A stretch of 34,785 nucleotides of DNA. Source: an uncultured Eubacteriales bacterium. GTDB lineage: Bacteria; Bacillota; Clostridia; Oscillospirales; Oscillospiraceae. Shown piece after piece: positions 1 to 7,735 of this stretch. Location of the stretch: the NCBI GenBank assembly GCA_900545405.1, contig UQYT01000024.1, positions 1-34,785 of the forward strand. Reading direction: 5' to 3'. How positions within the stretch are numbered: the first letter of the stretch is position 1; each line of letters starts with the position of its first letter. The translations under genes and the position numbers were made by a program. Below the pieces are notes generated by a model, which had not been told where the DNA came from, made no database searches, and saw nothing but the letters and a program-made list of their open reading frames with translations.

Positions 1-77
1 ACCATCTTGCCGGTCTCGTCGAGTATAACGGCCTTTGTGTAGGTGGAGCCGACGTCGCATCCTCCGTAGTACTTCAT
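1..77 (-). CDS. 2-hydroxyacyl-CoA dehydratase activator, BadF/HgdC-type ATPase (N-terminus only)
   Basis: Only the first 25 codons lie in the window; the gene runs off the left edge. The start reads MKYYGGCDVGSTYTKAVIL, which has the DxGSTxTK phosphate-binding loop of the BadF/BadG/BcrA/BcrD and HgdC activators. In that family a homodimer with a shared [4Fe-4S] cluster uses ATP to push one electron into the dehydratase or reductase. A GAGGGG ribosome binding site precedes the ATG. It sits 13 bases after the small membrane gene and in the same direction as the two dehydratase subunits upstream, so it is almost certainly the last or near-last gene of that operon. The family call rests on a short segment, but position and motif agree. 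Confidence 0.8.
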   Translation of the reverse strand, partial: MKYYGGCDVGSTYTKAVILDETGKM

Positions 78-90
78 CTTTTACCCCTCT

Positions 91-312
91 TTATTTCACG
101 TCGTATTCGTATTTCGGGAACTTCCCGATATCGTAATTCTGCTTAAGGATATCGCGGCGCTCCATGCCGTCGTAGTGCTTCTTGAGGAACGGCTCGACCA
201 CATAGAACAGGGCCTTGCCGTCCAGGTCGAAGTAAAACACGGCGAAGAGGCCGGCGTACACCGCGGCGCCGATGCCCGCGATTATGCCCAGAGTCTTTTT
301 GAATTTCCGCAT
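91..312 (-). CDS. small single-pass membrane protein in dehydratase operon
   Basis: A 73-residue protein of unknown function. Residues 1-7 are basic (MRKFKKT), residues 8-28 form one hydrophobic segment (LGIIAGIGAAVYAGLFAVFY), and the rest is a charged tail rich in Lys, Asp and Tyr. This predicts one membrane helix with a cytoplasmic or external tail of about 45 residues. A GGGGGG run before the ATG serves as ribosome binding site. It lies 13 bases after the 536-residue dehydratase subunit and 13 bases before the activator, so it is co-transcribed with them. I recognise no family. Its position suggests it may anchor the complex to the membrane, which is inference. The size, signal-anchor pattern and tight spacing make it a real gene rather than chance. 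Confidence 0.7.
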   Translation of the reverse strand: MRKFKKTLGIIAGIGAAVYAGLFAVFYFDLDGKALFYVVEPFLKKHYDGMERRDILKQNYDIGKFPKYEYDVK

Positions 313-325
313 TTTCCTGCCCCCC

Positions 326-1936
326 TTACCAGCTCATGGAGTCGTCAAACTCGAGCAGCGACGGGTCGAGCGGCTCCTCGTGCATGACGGTGAACATGTA
401 GTCGTTCACTATGCGGCGTATCTCCATACGCGACACCGTGCGGCTGTCGGGCAGCGCGTGCGGCATCCAGATGGCGTGGATATTGCGCTTGCGGAACTCG
501 TCCTCGAACATGCCGGTGATGCCCTGCATGCCCTTGCACTGCACCTGGTCGTACATCATGACCATGTCGCAGTTGAAGCGCTCCATGTTCTCCCAGATCT
601 CGAAGATGTGCTTGTAGCCGCCGACGGCCATGCGGCGCATGGGCGCCCACTCGTTGTAGAGCGTGAAGTCCTCCATGAGGTGGTCCTTCGTGTCCGTGCG
701 CATGACGATGTCGAACATCAGCGAGTCCATGTTCATTATGGTGTTCAGGCCCCAGCAGTTGTAGGCCCAGGTGCACCAGTGGGAGTAGTAGAGCGGCGCG
801 CAGCTCCAGGCCAGCACGCGGTGGCGGGTCTCCGGGAAGGTGTTTATCTTCTTCTCCACGCAGCGGTACATGATCTTCTTGACGCGCTTGTCGGTCTGCG
901 CCCAGATGTCTCGCCAGCCCGCCTGAGAGTAGTAGATGCGGTAGAGCGCCTGGGCGACGCCGTTTATCGGGTAATACGGCGTGTTGGCCGCGACGTCCCA
1001 CTTCTCGCGCTCGAACACGGTGAGCTTGTTGTACTTCTCGATGTAACTCACGAACACGTCGTAGTCGAACGGCATGCCCGTCTGCTCCTCGATGAACTTC
1101 CAGCACTCTTCGATCTCGCGGCGGCAGTGCTCCTGCACCAGCGGGTCGTCGAACTGCATGGGCTGAGGCATGGCGAAGAGCGGTTTGTCGTAGGCCCAGT
1201 CCTGGAGTATGCTCGTGCCGACGGAGCCGTCGCAGGCCTCGTTCGAGGTGACGAGGAACGGGAAGTAATCCGGCATGTCGTCGAGGATGGAGAGTCCGGC
1301 CTCGGCCTGGCACATCGGGCAGGGGTCGCCGGGCAGGCCGATGGACTGGGCGGCGTCTATGTAGTTGAGCACGGTGTGGCAGTTGACGTGGCAGGTGACG
1401 AAGTACGGCACCATCTGCAGCGGCACGTCGTCCATCCTGTCGCGCCAGGGGTAGAAGATGGCGCCCGCGACGGTCTCGTCGTGCGCAGGGGTCCTGTACC
1501 AGAGCTCGTTGCGCTTGCCGCCGTGGATATTGGCGTCCGCGGAGAACATGCGCATGAACTGCCTTATCGTCTCGTTGACCATGGCCCTGTAATGCCAGGC
1601 GGAGGCGGCGAGCGTCGGCCCGCGCATGCCCTCGAAGCCGCGGTCAAACCAGTGCATGACGGTCAGGTAGGTCTGACCCACCCAGCGGTAGCGCCAGACG
1701 CCCTTGGCGAAATTCACCACGCCGCCGTATTTCATGACGTCGTGCACCATCATGCCGTAGTTGTAGAGCCAGATGCGGTTGAAGTAGTACATCGTGTCCT
1801 TGAAGCCGCGCCACTCGCGGTGCTTGTAGAGGCCGGTCTTGGGGATGTACAGATCGCCCAGGCGCCGCTCTCCGTGCGGCTTGCCGTACCAGAAATCCCG
1901 GGCAAGTTTCTTAATGTTTTTGATCTTCATCTTCAC
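326..1936 (-). CDS. 2-hydroxyacyl-CoA dehydratase / benzoyl-CoA reductase-like large subunit (536 aa)
   Basis: Belongs by context and C-terminal pattern to the 2-hydroxyacyl-CoA dehydratase D-component family (HgdA/HgdB, FldB/FldC, BcrB/BcrC), radical Fe-S enzymes that dehydrate or reduce acyl-CoA after electron delivery by the activator. Cysteines that could bind an iron-sulfur cluster include C182 and C186 (TCHVNC), C206 and C209 (CPMC), C379, C388, C394 and C467 (QVQCKG). At 536 residues it is longer than the usual 370-480, with a Trp/Tyr/Met-rich N-terminal half I cannot assign. The start is GTG, overlapping the previous gene's TGA (GTGA); an ATG at 1930 is an alternative, with the same AGGAGG 10 bases upstream. 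The substrate cannot be read from the sequence; no CoA-transferase or dehydrogenase is visible nearby to tell. Confidence 0.8.
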   Translation of the reverse strand: MKMKIKNIKKLARDFWYGKPHGERRLGDLYIPKTGLYKHREWRGFKDTMYYFNRIWLYNYGMMVHDVMKYGGVVNFAKGVWRYRWVGQTYLTVMHWFDRGFEGMRGPTLAASAWHYRAMVNETIRQFMRMFSADANIHGGKRNELWYRTPAHDETVAGAIFYPWRDRMDDVPLQMVPYFVTCHVNCHTVLNYIDAAQSIGLPGDPCPMCQAEAGLSILDDMPDYFPFLVTSNEACDGSVGTSILQDWAYDKPLFAMPQPMQFDDPLVQEHCRREIEECWKFIEEQTGMPFDYDVFVSYIEKYNKLTVFEREKWDVAANTPYYPINGVAQALYRIYYSQAGWRDIWAQTDKRVKKIMYRCVEKKINTFPETRHRVLAWSCAPLYYSHWCTWAYNCWGLNTIMNMDSLMFDIVMRTDTKDHLMEDFTLYNEWAPMRRMAVGGYKHIFEIWENMERFNCDMVMMYDQVQCKGMQGITGMFEDEFRKRNIHAIWMPHALPDSRTVSRMEIRRIVNDYMFTVMHEEPLDPSLLEFDDSMSW

Positions 1937-3120
1937 TTGCCCTCCTGTATCTTTTTGATCTCGATGCTCTCTATGAACGCCTGGAACCGGGTCCGGAGCT
2001 GGCCGGAGGCGCTGTTTATGTACTCCTTCTCAATGGAGCAGACCGGGATGCCGAAGTCGCGCTGGAGGACTATGGTGTTTATCGTGCGCTCATAGCTCCA
2101 GTACTCGCAGAACTTGTTGCTCTCGACGATGATGCCGTCGGCGCGGTATTCCCTCGCGATGTCCGCGAGCTGCTTTTTGCGGCCGCGCATCTCGTCCTGG
2201 CCCATGAAGCGCGGGCACATGCTGGTCTTCAGGTAGTGCCTCGCTATGGCGTCCAGCGGCTCCTGGCCTTCGGCGACGACTATCTCCTCCCTGCCCGGCA
2301 TGGAACCGTAGCAGTAGCGGTCCGCAACGACCATGGCGCCGCAGCCCTCTATGAGCTTGGTGAAGCCCGGGTCGTCGTTCTCGGAGCCGGAGAGCATGAC
2401 CTTGCAGCGGAACCAGGGCTTGGGGTCCGCCTCGCGCTTGCGCAGCTCCTCCGCCGTCTCGCGCAGATAGGGCAGGATCAGGTACTTCGGACACACCAGC
2501 GTCACCAGCTGGATGACGTGGAATTCGTAGCCCGTAATCGTGGGGTTATCCATCTTGCGGTAGTTGCCGATCTCGTTTATGAGGCGGCAGACCTCGTTGT
2601 GCTCCTCGATCGTGCGCATGAGCGCCTCGTCCGAGGTGTCGATGCCGAATTTCTCCCTCAGCGGCTTGAGGACGTGCGCACGCAGCTGCTCGCGGTAGTG
2701 CTCATAGCTGTTCTCCGTCTTTTTGAAGGGCACGTCGGTGAATTCGCAGAAGAAATCCGGGTTCTGGATGAGGTCCATCATCTGCATGTGCTCCTGGAAG
2801 CGGCAGGTCACGGTGCAGGTCTCCGTGGCCATCTCGGCGTCCAGGAAGTTGTAGCCGCCCTCGAGCGCGCGCTCCAGCAGGCTGCGGCCGTAGTGGCATG
2901 TGCGGCCGGACATGTAGTAGGTCGCGATGTCCGGCGAGGTGCACCTCGGCGCGCGGAGCCTCACACCAAAGCAGCCGGGCAGATCAAGCAGGACCTCCGG
3001 CATGAAATAGCATGTGTAGCCCAAGGCGCGCTTCCCCTCGCCCTTGGCCTGCTTCACAAGGTCGTTATTGGCCTCCTGGAGCAGGTCTTCAAAGAAAATC
3101 AGGTGCTTCAGGTCTCTCAT
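1933..3120 (-). CDS. 2-hydroxyacyl-CoA dehydratase family subunit (395 aa, HgdB/BcrC-like)
   Basis: First gene of the minus-strand dehydratase operon. The C-terminal half carries the family hallmarks: a YRADGIIVESNKFCEYW segment around residues 325-341 with C338, then the IEKEY and SGQLRTRFQAFIE motif near residues 363-384. N-terminal cysteines C60, C75, C102 and C106 and mid-protein C302 are candidate cluster ligands. In this family two such subunits form a heterodimer, each with a [4Fe-4S] cluster, that binds the acyl-CoA. Length is normal for the smaller subunit. A GAGGGGG site precedes the ATG and a TTGACA/TATCCT promoter lies 70 bases further up. Lactoyl-, phenyllactoyl-, hydroxyglutaryl-CoA or a benzoyl-CoA-like substrate are all possible; the family assignment is firm, the reaction is not. 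Confidence 0.85.
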   Translation of the reverse strand: MRDLKHLIFFEDLLQEANNDLVKQAKGEGKRALGYTCYFMPEVLLDLPGCFGVRLRAPRCTSPDIATYYMSGRTCHYGRSLLERALEGGYNFLDAEMATETCTVTCRFQEHMQMMDLIQNPDFFCEFTDVPFKKTENSYEHYREQLRAHVLKPLREKFGIDTSDEALMRTIEEHNEVCRLINEIGNYRKMDNPTITGYEFHVIQLVTLVCPKYLILPYLRETAEELRKREADPKPWFRCKVMLSGSENDDPGFTKLIEGCGAMVVADRYCYGSMPGREEIVVAEGQEPLDAIARHYLKTSMCPRFMGQDEMRGRKKQLADIAREYRADGIIVESNKFCEYWSYERTINTIVLQRDFGIPVCSIEKEYINSASGQLRTRFQAFIESIEIKKIQEGK

Positions 3121-3420
3121 TCAAATCCCCCTCTGTAAACCAGTTGTTTTTCTGCCCAATTTGCTTTGCCAAAACACCTTTTCTACTGTCAAGGATAACA
3201 AAGGTATCGTTAAATGTCAAACACATTTTTTCAACACTCGGCTTATTTTTTGCGCAGTTTCCGTTTATACCGCTTTTATACGCGCGATAATCGGCATTTC
3301 TGAGCCTCCGCCTCTGGTTAGACCACTTGGAGCAGCTAAACGTTTGGTTAATTAAAACTATATGTTGGAGTCACACAAAATTAGCTATTTAAAGCGCCAA
3401 ATTTTGATGCGCTTTGGCGA
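3121..3420. other. AT-rich divergent intergenic region with nested inverted repeats
   Basis: No credible gene is seen in this stretch between the divergent dehydratase and liv operons. It holds the minus-strand promoter at 3192-3220. Next to the livJ promoter it carries two interlocked inverted repeats: AAAGCGC (3391-3397) with GCGCTTT (3409-3415), and CGCCAAA (3395-3401) with TTTGGCG (3413-3419). They end one base before the livJ -35 box, a plausible regulator site. The rest is much richer in A and T than the surrounding genes and otherwise unremarkable. Confidence 0.5.
3192..3220 (-). promoter_or_regulatory. promoter of dehydratase operon
   Basis: On the minus strand, TTGACA (3220-3215) is followed after exactly 17 bases by TATCCT (3197-3192). 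Transcription would start near 3185, giving a leader of about 65 bases to the ATG at 3120. No competing promoter of similar quality is seen between it and the gene. Confidence 0.7.
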
Positions 3421-3449
3421 TTGACAAATCGAGGATATTTCATTAATAT
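3421..3449 (+). promoter_or_regulatory. strong promoter of first liv operon
   Basis: TTGACA (3421-3426), a 17-base spacer, and TAATAT (3444-3449). This is a near-consensus vegetative promoter; start of transcription is expected near 3456. It is the only good promoter ahead of livJ and excludes the earlier in-frame ATG at 3498 only weakly, but the ribosome binding site settles the start at 3543. Confidence 0.8.
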
Positions 3450-3458
3450 TTAACGCAA

Positions 3459-3500
3459 CACAAGGGAGTGTGAACGGGATACGTTCGCGCTCCCTTTGTG
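3459..3500 (+). promoter_or_regulatory. long stem-loop at 5' end of livJ mRNA
   Basis: CACAAGGGAGTGTGAACG (3459-3476) pairs with 3482-3500 to give about 18 base pairs (a few G-U) with one bulged T at 3497 and a 5-base loop (3477-3481). It begins only a few bases after the expected transcription start and lies 40 bases before the ribosome binding site. No T-run follows, so it is not an ordinary terminator. A 5' stability hairpin or a protein/ligand binding site are both possible. Confidence 0.6.
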
Positions 3501-3542
3501 CTATTTGGGATATGGAAGATCACTCGTAGAGGAGGAAACACA

Positions 3543-4802
3543 ATGAAAATGAAGAAATTGCTCTCTATCCTGTTGGCTCTCTGCCTCGTGCTCGGCCTCG
3601 CGGCCTGCGGCAGCACGGACGAGGGTACTGTAAGCGACAGCCCCAGCGATGGCGGCTCTGTAAGCGACAGCCCCAGCGATGACGGCAGCAGCTCTTCGGG
3701 TGATACCCTGAAGATAGGCCTCATCGGACCCATGACCGGCGGTCTCGCGGCTTACGGCAACTCGATGCGTGAGGGCTTCGAGCTCACTATCTCCCAGATC
3801 AATGAGGCGGGCGGCATCCTCGGCAAGCAGGTCGAGATGGTCGTAGCCGATGATCAGGGCACCGACACCGAGTGCGTCAACGCCTTCAACAGCCTTGTAT
3901 CCCAGGGCATCAAGATAATCGTCGGCGCCGCCACCTCCGGCTGCACCAGCGCCATCACCGGCCTCGCCAACGAGGAATGCGTCATCCTCATCACCCCCAG
4001 CGCCACGGCGGACTCCATCACCACTGAGGACGATTACGTGTTCCGCTCCTGCTTCCGCGACAGCCTCCAGGGCGATATCGCCGCTGCTTACGTCGCCAGC
4101 ATGGGCTACACCAAGGTCGGCACCATTGAGTGCAGCGCCGACACCTACTCCATGGGCCTCGTCGCTAGCTTCACCTCCGCCTGCGAGGAGCGCGGCATCG
4201 AGATAGTCGCCGCCGAGTCCACCGCCACCATGGACGCTCAGGACTTCACCAACCAGTGGGCCGCCATGGTCAGCGCCGGCGCCGAGCTGGTCTACGCCAT
4301 CTACTACTACGACGCTGTCGGCCCGTTCCTCATCCCGCAGGCCCGTGCGGCCGGCTACACCGGCGCTATAATGGGCGCCGACGGCTTTGACGGCACGCTC
4401 GACTACATATCCGAGGGCACCGACCTCACCGCTTTCAACAACGTGTTCTGGACCAACCACTATGACCCCTCCGACCCCTCTGAGGCCACCGCAGCCTTCG
4501 TCGAGGCCTACGAGGCCGAGTACGGCACCGCCCCGATGTCCTTCGCGGCTCTGACTCACGACTGCCTGCTCATAGTCCAGACCGCCATCGAGACCGCCGG
4601 CACCACCGACGACATCGCCGCTGTGCGCGACGCCATGGCCGACACCAGCGTGGTCTATGACGGTGTCACCGGCACCTTCTCCCTCGACGCGACCGGCACG
4701 CCTACCAAGGGCGGCGCGATCATCGAGTACTACGTTGACGATGCCACCGGCACTGTCTCGCAGCGTCTTGAAACCACCATCTCCGCTGACGAGCTCACCT
4801 GA
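3543..4802 (+). CDS. livJ: branched-chain amino acid ABC transporter substrate-binding lipoprotein (copy 1)
   Basis: A 419-residue periplasmic-binding-protein type 1 (LivJ/LivK family) lipoprotein that captures leucine, isoleucine, valine or a related amino acid outside the membrane. The signal peptide MKMKKLLSILLALCLVLGLA ends in the lipobox LAAC, with the lipid-carrying cysteine at residue 22. A Ser/Asp/Gly linker (about 28-52) contains a tandem duplication, then the binding fold begins at KIGLIGPMTGGLAAYG. The start chosen is the ATG behind AGAGGAGGAAACACA, because an earlier in-frame ATG at 3498 sits inside the leader hairpin and would spoil the signal peptide. It is the first gene of livJHMGF and is separated from livH by 119 bases containing hairpins, which fits the usual excess of binding protein over permease. 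Exact ligand unknown. Confidence 0.93.
   Translation: MKMKKLLSILLALCLVLGLAACGSTDEGTVSDSPSDGGSVSDSPSDDGSSSSGDTLKIGLIGPMTGGLAAYGNSMREGFELTISQINEAGGILGKQVEMVVADDQGTDTECVNAFNSLVSQGIKIIVGAATSGCTSAITGLANEECVILITPSATADSITTEDDYVFRSCFRDSLQGDIAAAYVASMGYTKVGTIECSADTYSMGLVASFTSACEERGIEIVAAESTATMDAQDFTNQWAAMVSAGAELVYAIYYYDAVGPFLIPQARAAGYTGAIMGADGFDGTLDYISEGTDLTAFNNVFWTNHYDPSDPSEATAAFVEAYEAEYGTAPMSFAALTHDCLLIVQTAIETAGTTDDIAAVRDAMADTSVVYDGVTGTFSLDATGTPTKGGAIIEYYVDDATGTVSQRLETTISADELT
3628..3681 (+). repeat. 30-bp tandem duplication in livJ linker
   Basis: A 24-base exact repeat occurs at 3628-3651 and 3658-3681, unit length 30. It encodes the repeated SDSPSD motif in the flexible linker between the lipid anchor and the binding domain. 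The register is in frame, so copy number could change without breaking the gene. Confidence 0.9.
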
Positions 4803-4831
4803 TCCTCCCACTCCCACTCTCCCAACCCACA

Positions 4832-4883
4832 GGGGAGACGTCAGCAAGCGGCGTCTCCCCGCCGTGTAAAAAGCGGCGGGGAG
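4832..4883 (+). promoter_or_regulatory. overlapping alternative hairpins between livJ and livH
   Basis: Two GC-rich stems share the same central strand. GGGGAGACG (4832-4840) pairs with CGTCTCCCC (4852-4860). CTCCCCGCCG (4855-4864) pairs perfectly with CGGCGGGGAG (4874-4883). They cannot form together. No T-run follows either. The arrangement resembles an attenuator or, more simply, a 3' stabilising structure that keeps livJ mRNA more abundant than the distal genes. Confidence 0.55.
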
Positions 4884-4921
4884 GCGCTGTATAAGTATAT
4901 AGAGGAAAGGCGGAGGATTTT

Positions 4922-5818
4922 ATGGGGACCTTTTTACAAACTCTATTCGTGGGACTGAGACTGGGAAGCGTCTATGCGCTCATCGCGCTCGGCTACACGA
5001 TGGTATACGGCATCATCAGACTGATAAACTTCGCGCACGGCGACTTCATCATGGTCGGCGGCTACACGCTGGTCTTCACAGTGCCCATACTCACCGCAGC
5101 GGGCCTGCCGGCCTGGACTGCGGTCATACTGGGCTTTGTGATCTGCGCCCTGGTGGGCGTGGCGGTCGAGCTCATAGCCTACCGCCCCGTCCGCAAGAAG
5201 GGCACCAACATGTCCGCGCTCATCACGGCCATAGCCATGAGCCTGCTGCTTGAGAACCTGGCCCAGGCCATTCCGGCCATCGGCCCCGACCCCAAGATTG
5301 CCAGCCAGATATTCAGCAGCGGCGGCATCACCGTCTCGGGCGTCATGCTCGACTACAAGACCATCTATACTATAATAATCAGTGCACTCATCATGTGCGC
5401 GCTCTACCTCTTCACACAGAAGACCAAGATGGGCCGCGCGATGCGCTGCGTCTCCGAGGACAAGGAGGCCAGCATACTCATGGGCGTCAACGTCAACACG
5501 ACCATCGTCGCCACCTTCGCCATCGGCGCTGGCCTCGCGGCGGTCGCCAGCCTCATGTACGTCGCGCAGTATCCCAAGGTGTACACCACCATGGGCTCGC
5601 TCCTGGGCCTCAAGGCCTTCGTCGCGGCCGTCCTCGGCGGCATCGGCATCGTGCCCGGCGCCATGCTCGGCGGACTGGTCATCGGACTTGTCGAGAGTTT
5701 TTCCACGAGCTACATAAGCTCCAGCCTTTCGGACACCTTCGTGTTCCTCATCCTCATAGTGGTGCTTATCATAAAGCCCGCCGGAATACTCGGAAAGAAT
5801 GTGGGTGAAAAGGTATGA
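4922..5818 (+). CDS. livH: branched-chain amino acid ABC transporter permease LivH (copy 1)
   Basis: A 298-residue inner-membrane permease of the LivH family. It starts with MGTFLQTLFVGLRLGSVYALIA and has the family core YTMVYGIIRLINFAHGDFIM (residues 26-45). About eight hydrophobic segments follow, with the conserved LGLKAFVAAVLGGIG stretch near residues 230-245 and the C-terminal I-K-P-A-G-I-L-G motif. It pairs with LivM to form the channel through which the substrate delivered by LivJ passes. Its ribosome binding site GGAGG sits 7-8 bases before the ATG, and its end overlaps livM by four bases (ATGA), implying translational coupling. Length is normal for the family. Confidence 0.93.
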   Translation: MGTFLQTLFVGLRLGSVYALIALGYTMVYGIIRLINFAHGDFIMVGGYTLVFTVPILTAAGLPAWTAVILGFVICALVGVAVELIAYRPVRKKGTNMSALITAIAMSLLLENLAQAIPAIGPDPKIASQIFSSGGITVSGVMLDYKTIYTIIISALIMCALYLFTQKTKMGRAMRCVSEDKEASILMGVNVNTTIVATFAIGAGLAAVASLMYVAQYPKVYTTMGSLLGLKAFVAAVLGGIGIVPGAMLGGLVIGLVESFSTSYISSSLSDTFVFLILIVVLIIKPAGILGKNVGEKV

Positions 5819-6957
5819 GCAAACTTCAGAAACGCGGATACGTCATCAACACTGCCGTCCTCGTTGTGCTCTTTGCGCTCTTCATGCTGATCTCGGGCTC
5901 CCTTGGCGGCACGGACAGCTTCAAGCTCATCCTTGTCCCGAGCATCTGGCAGTGCTGCTATCTCATAATCCTCGCCGCGAGCCTGAACCTCGTGCTCGGC
6001 TTCCTCGGCCAGCTCTCGCTCGGCCACTGCGGCTTCATGGCCATCGGCGCCTACACCGCCGCGCTTATGAGCCTTGCCTTCCAGCGCGCCGGGGTCTATG
6101 ACGAGAAGAGCGGCGCGGTGTTCATCGCCATCATCTTCCTGTGCATCATCGCCGCCGGTCTGCTGGCCGCCGTCATCGGCGCCGTGGTCAGCATCCCCGC
6201 GCTCAGGCTCAAGGGCGACTACCTCGCCATCATCACGCTCGGCTTCGGCCTCATCATCGTCAACGTCATCAACAACCTGCCCTTCGCCGGTCAGAACGGC
6301 CTCGCGGAAGGCTCCGCCTCGGCCTCACTCTACGCCACCGGCCTCGGCTTCGGCACTGCGGCAAAGGTCACGTACATCTGGGTCGCGCTGCTCGTCACGA
6401 TCGTCTGCATCGTGCTGATGTTCATGTTCATCCGCTCCAAGTACGGCCGCGCCATCCGCGCCATCCGCAACGACGAGATCGCCGCGAGCGCCGCGGGCAT
6501 CAACACCAGCTACTACAAGGTGCTGACCTTCTCCTTCTCGGCCTTCTTCGCCGGTGTCGCGGGCGCGCTCTACGCCTGCGCCAATGCCTCGCTCTCGACC
6601 AGCAGCTTCTCCTTCACCAACGGCGGCATACTCAACTCCACCTTCGTCGTCGTCATGGTCGTGCTCGGCGGCATGGGCTCGCTCACGGGCTCCATCTTCT
6701 CCGCCGTCATCATGTACGTGCTCAACTACCAGATCAAGAACGGTGCCTGGGTCTCGGCCCTGCCCGGATTTTTGCAGGGCGTGTTCACATACCCCATGCT
6801 CGTCTACGCGCTGGTGCTGGTCGTCATCATCATCTTCCGCCCGAAGGGCATCTTCGGCAGCTATGAGTTCTCGCTCACGGGCCTGGCCTCTTCCCTGGCC
6901 GCAAAGCTGCGCGGGAGCAAAAAGTCCGCCGCAAAGGAGGCTGCACAGCATGAGTGA
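5815..6957 (+). CDS. livM: branched-chain amino acid ABC transporter permease LivM (copy 1)
   Basis: A 380-residue second permease of the Liv transporter. The diagnostic LivM signature is NLVLGFLGQLSLGHCGFMAI in the first third, followed by the coupling region RSKYGRAIRAIRNDEIAASA (about residues 207-226), which contacts the ATPases. Membrane segments are present throughout, with a short cytoplasmic Lys/Ala-rich tail. It starts inside the livH stop codon (ATGA) and its own stop lies inside the first codons of livG, so livH, livM and livG are translated as a coupled unit. Confidence 0.93.
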   Translation: MSKLQKRGYVINTAVLVVLFALFMLISGSLGGTDSFKLILVPSIWQCCYLIILAASLNLVLGFLGQLSLGHCGFMAIGAYTAALMSLAFQRAGVYDEKSGAVFIAIIFLCIIAAGLLAAVIGAVVSIPALRLKGDYLAIITLGFGLIIVNVINNLPFAGQNGLAEGSASASLYATGLGFGTAAKVTYIWVALLVTIVCIVLMFMFIRSKYGRAIRAIRNDEIAASAAGINTSYYKVLTFSFSAFFAGVAGALYACANASLSTSSFSFTNGGILNSTFVVVMVVLGGMGSLTGSIFSAVIMYVLNYQIKNGAWVSALPGFLQGVFTYPMLVYALVLVVIIIFRPKGIFGSYEFSLTGLASSLAAKLRGSKKSAAKEAAQHE

Positions 6958-7723
6958 AAAGCATGTTCCGACGCTTGAGACAAGGAAGCTCGGCATCTCC
7001 TTCGGCGGCCTCAAGGCCGTCTCGGACTTCAACATCACGATAGACAAGGGCGAGCTCGTCGGCCTCATCGGCCCCAACGGCGCGGGCAAGACCACGGTGT
7101 TTAACCTGCTCACCGGCGTCTACAAGCCCACCGAGGGCACCGTGCTGCTCGACGGCGTGCCTCTGAACGGCAAGAAGACCCACCAGTTTGTCGCCGCCGG
7201 CATCGCCCGAACCTTTCAGAACATCCGCCTCTTCAAGGACATGACCGTCATCGAGAACGTCAAGTCCGCCTTCACCAAGGACATCGGCTACGGCATGCTC
7301 GACGCCGCGCTGCGCACGCCCAAGTTCTGGCGCCTCGAGCGCGAGGCCACGGACAAGGCGATGGACCTGCTCGACATCTGCGGCCTCGCCGACAAGGCCG
7401 ACAAGCTGGCCTCCAGCCTGCCCTACGGCCAGCAGCGCAAGCTGGAGATCGCCCGCGCGCTCGGTACCGACATGAAGGTGCTGCTGCTCGACGAGCCCGC
7501 CGCCGGCATGAACCCCACCGAGACGGCGGAGCTGCTCTCGGTCATCAACACCATCCGCGACCGCTTCGGCATCGCCATACTGCTCATCGAGCACGACATG
7601 TCCCTCGTCATGAACGTCTGCCAGCGCATACAGGTCATCGACTACGGCCAGACCATAGCCTCTGGGCTTCCGGCGGAGATAGCCTCCAACCCGAGGGTCA
7701 TAGCCGCGTATCTGGGCGAATAA
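6950..7723 (+). CDS. livG: branched-chain amino acid ABC transporter ATPase LivG (copy 1)
   Basis: A 257-residue ABC ATPase. Walker A GPNGAGKTT lies at residues 41-49; the family's atypical signature LPYGQQRKLEIARAL stands in place of LSGGQ; Walker B with LLLDEPAAGMNP follows, and the H-loop is in LLIEHDM. The C-terminal VIAAYLGE is typical of LivG. It powers the transporter together with LivF on the cytoplasmic face. A much longer open frame extends upstream through livM in another frame; I chose the ATG at 6950 because it follows GGAGG, overlaps the livM stop by 8 bases and gives the canonical LivG length and N-terminus. Confidence 0.94.
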   Translation: MSEKHVPTLETRKLGISFGGLKAVSDFNITIDKGELVGLIGPNGAGKTTVFNLLTGVYKPTEGTVLLDGVPLNGKKTHQFVAAGIARTFQNIRLFKDMTVIENVKSAFTKDIGYGMLDAALRTPKFWRLEREATDKAMDLLDICGLADKADKLASSLPYGQQRKLEIARALGTDMKVLLLDEPAAGMNPTETAELLSVINTIRDRFGIAILLIEHDMSLVMNVCQRIQVIDYGQTIASGLPAEIASNPRVIAAYLGE

Positions 7724-7735
7724 GGGGGGTCACAA

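Noticed and set aside
272..2095. Long plus-strand open frame opposite the dehydratase genes
   Set aside because: It is antisense to two well-supported family members, is rich in Val, His, Arg and Ala as expected for the complement of GC-rich coding sequence, and has no ribosome site.
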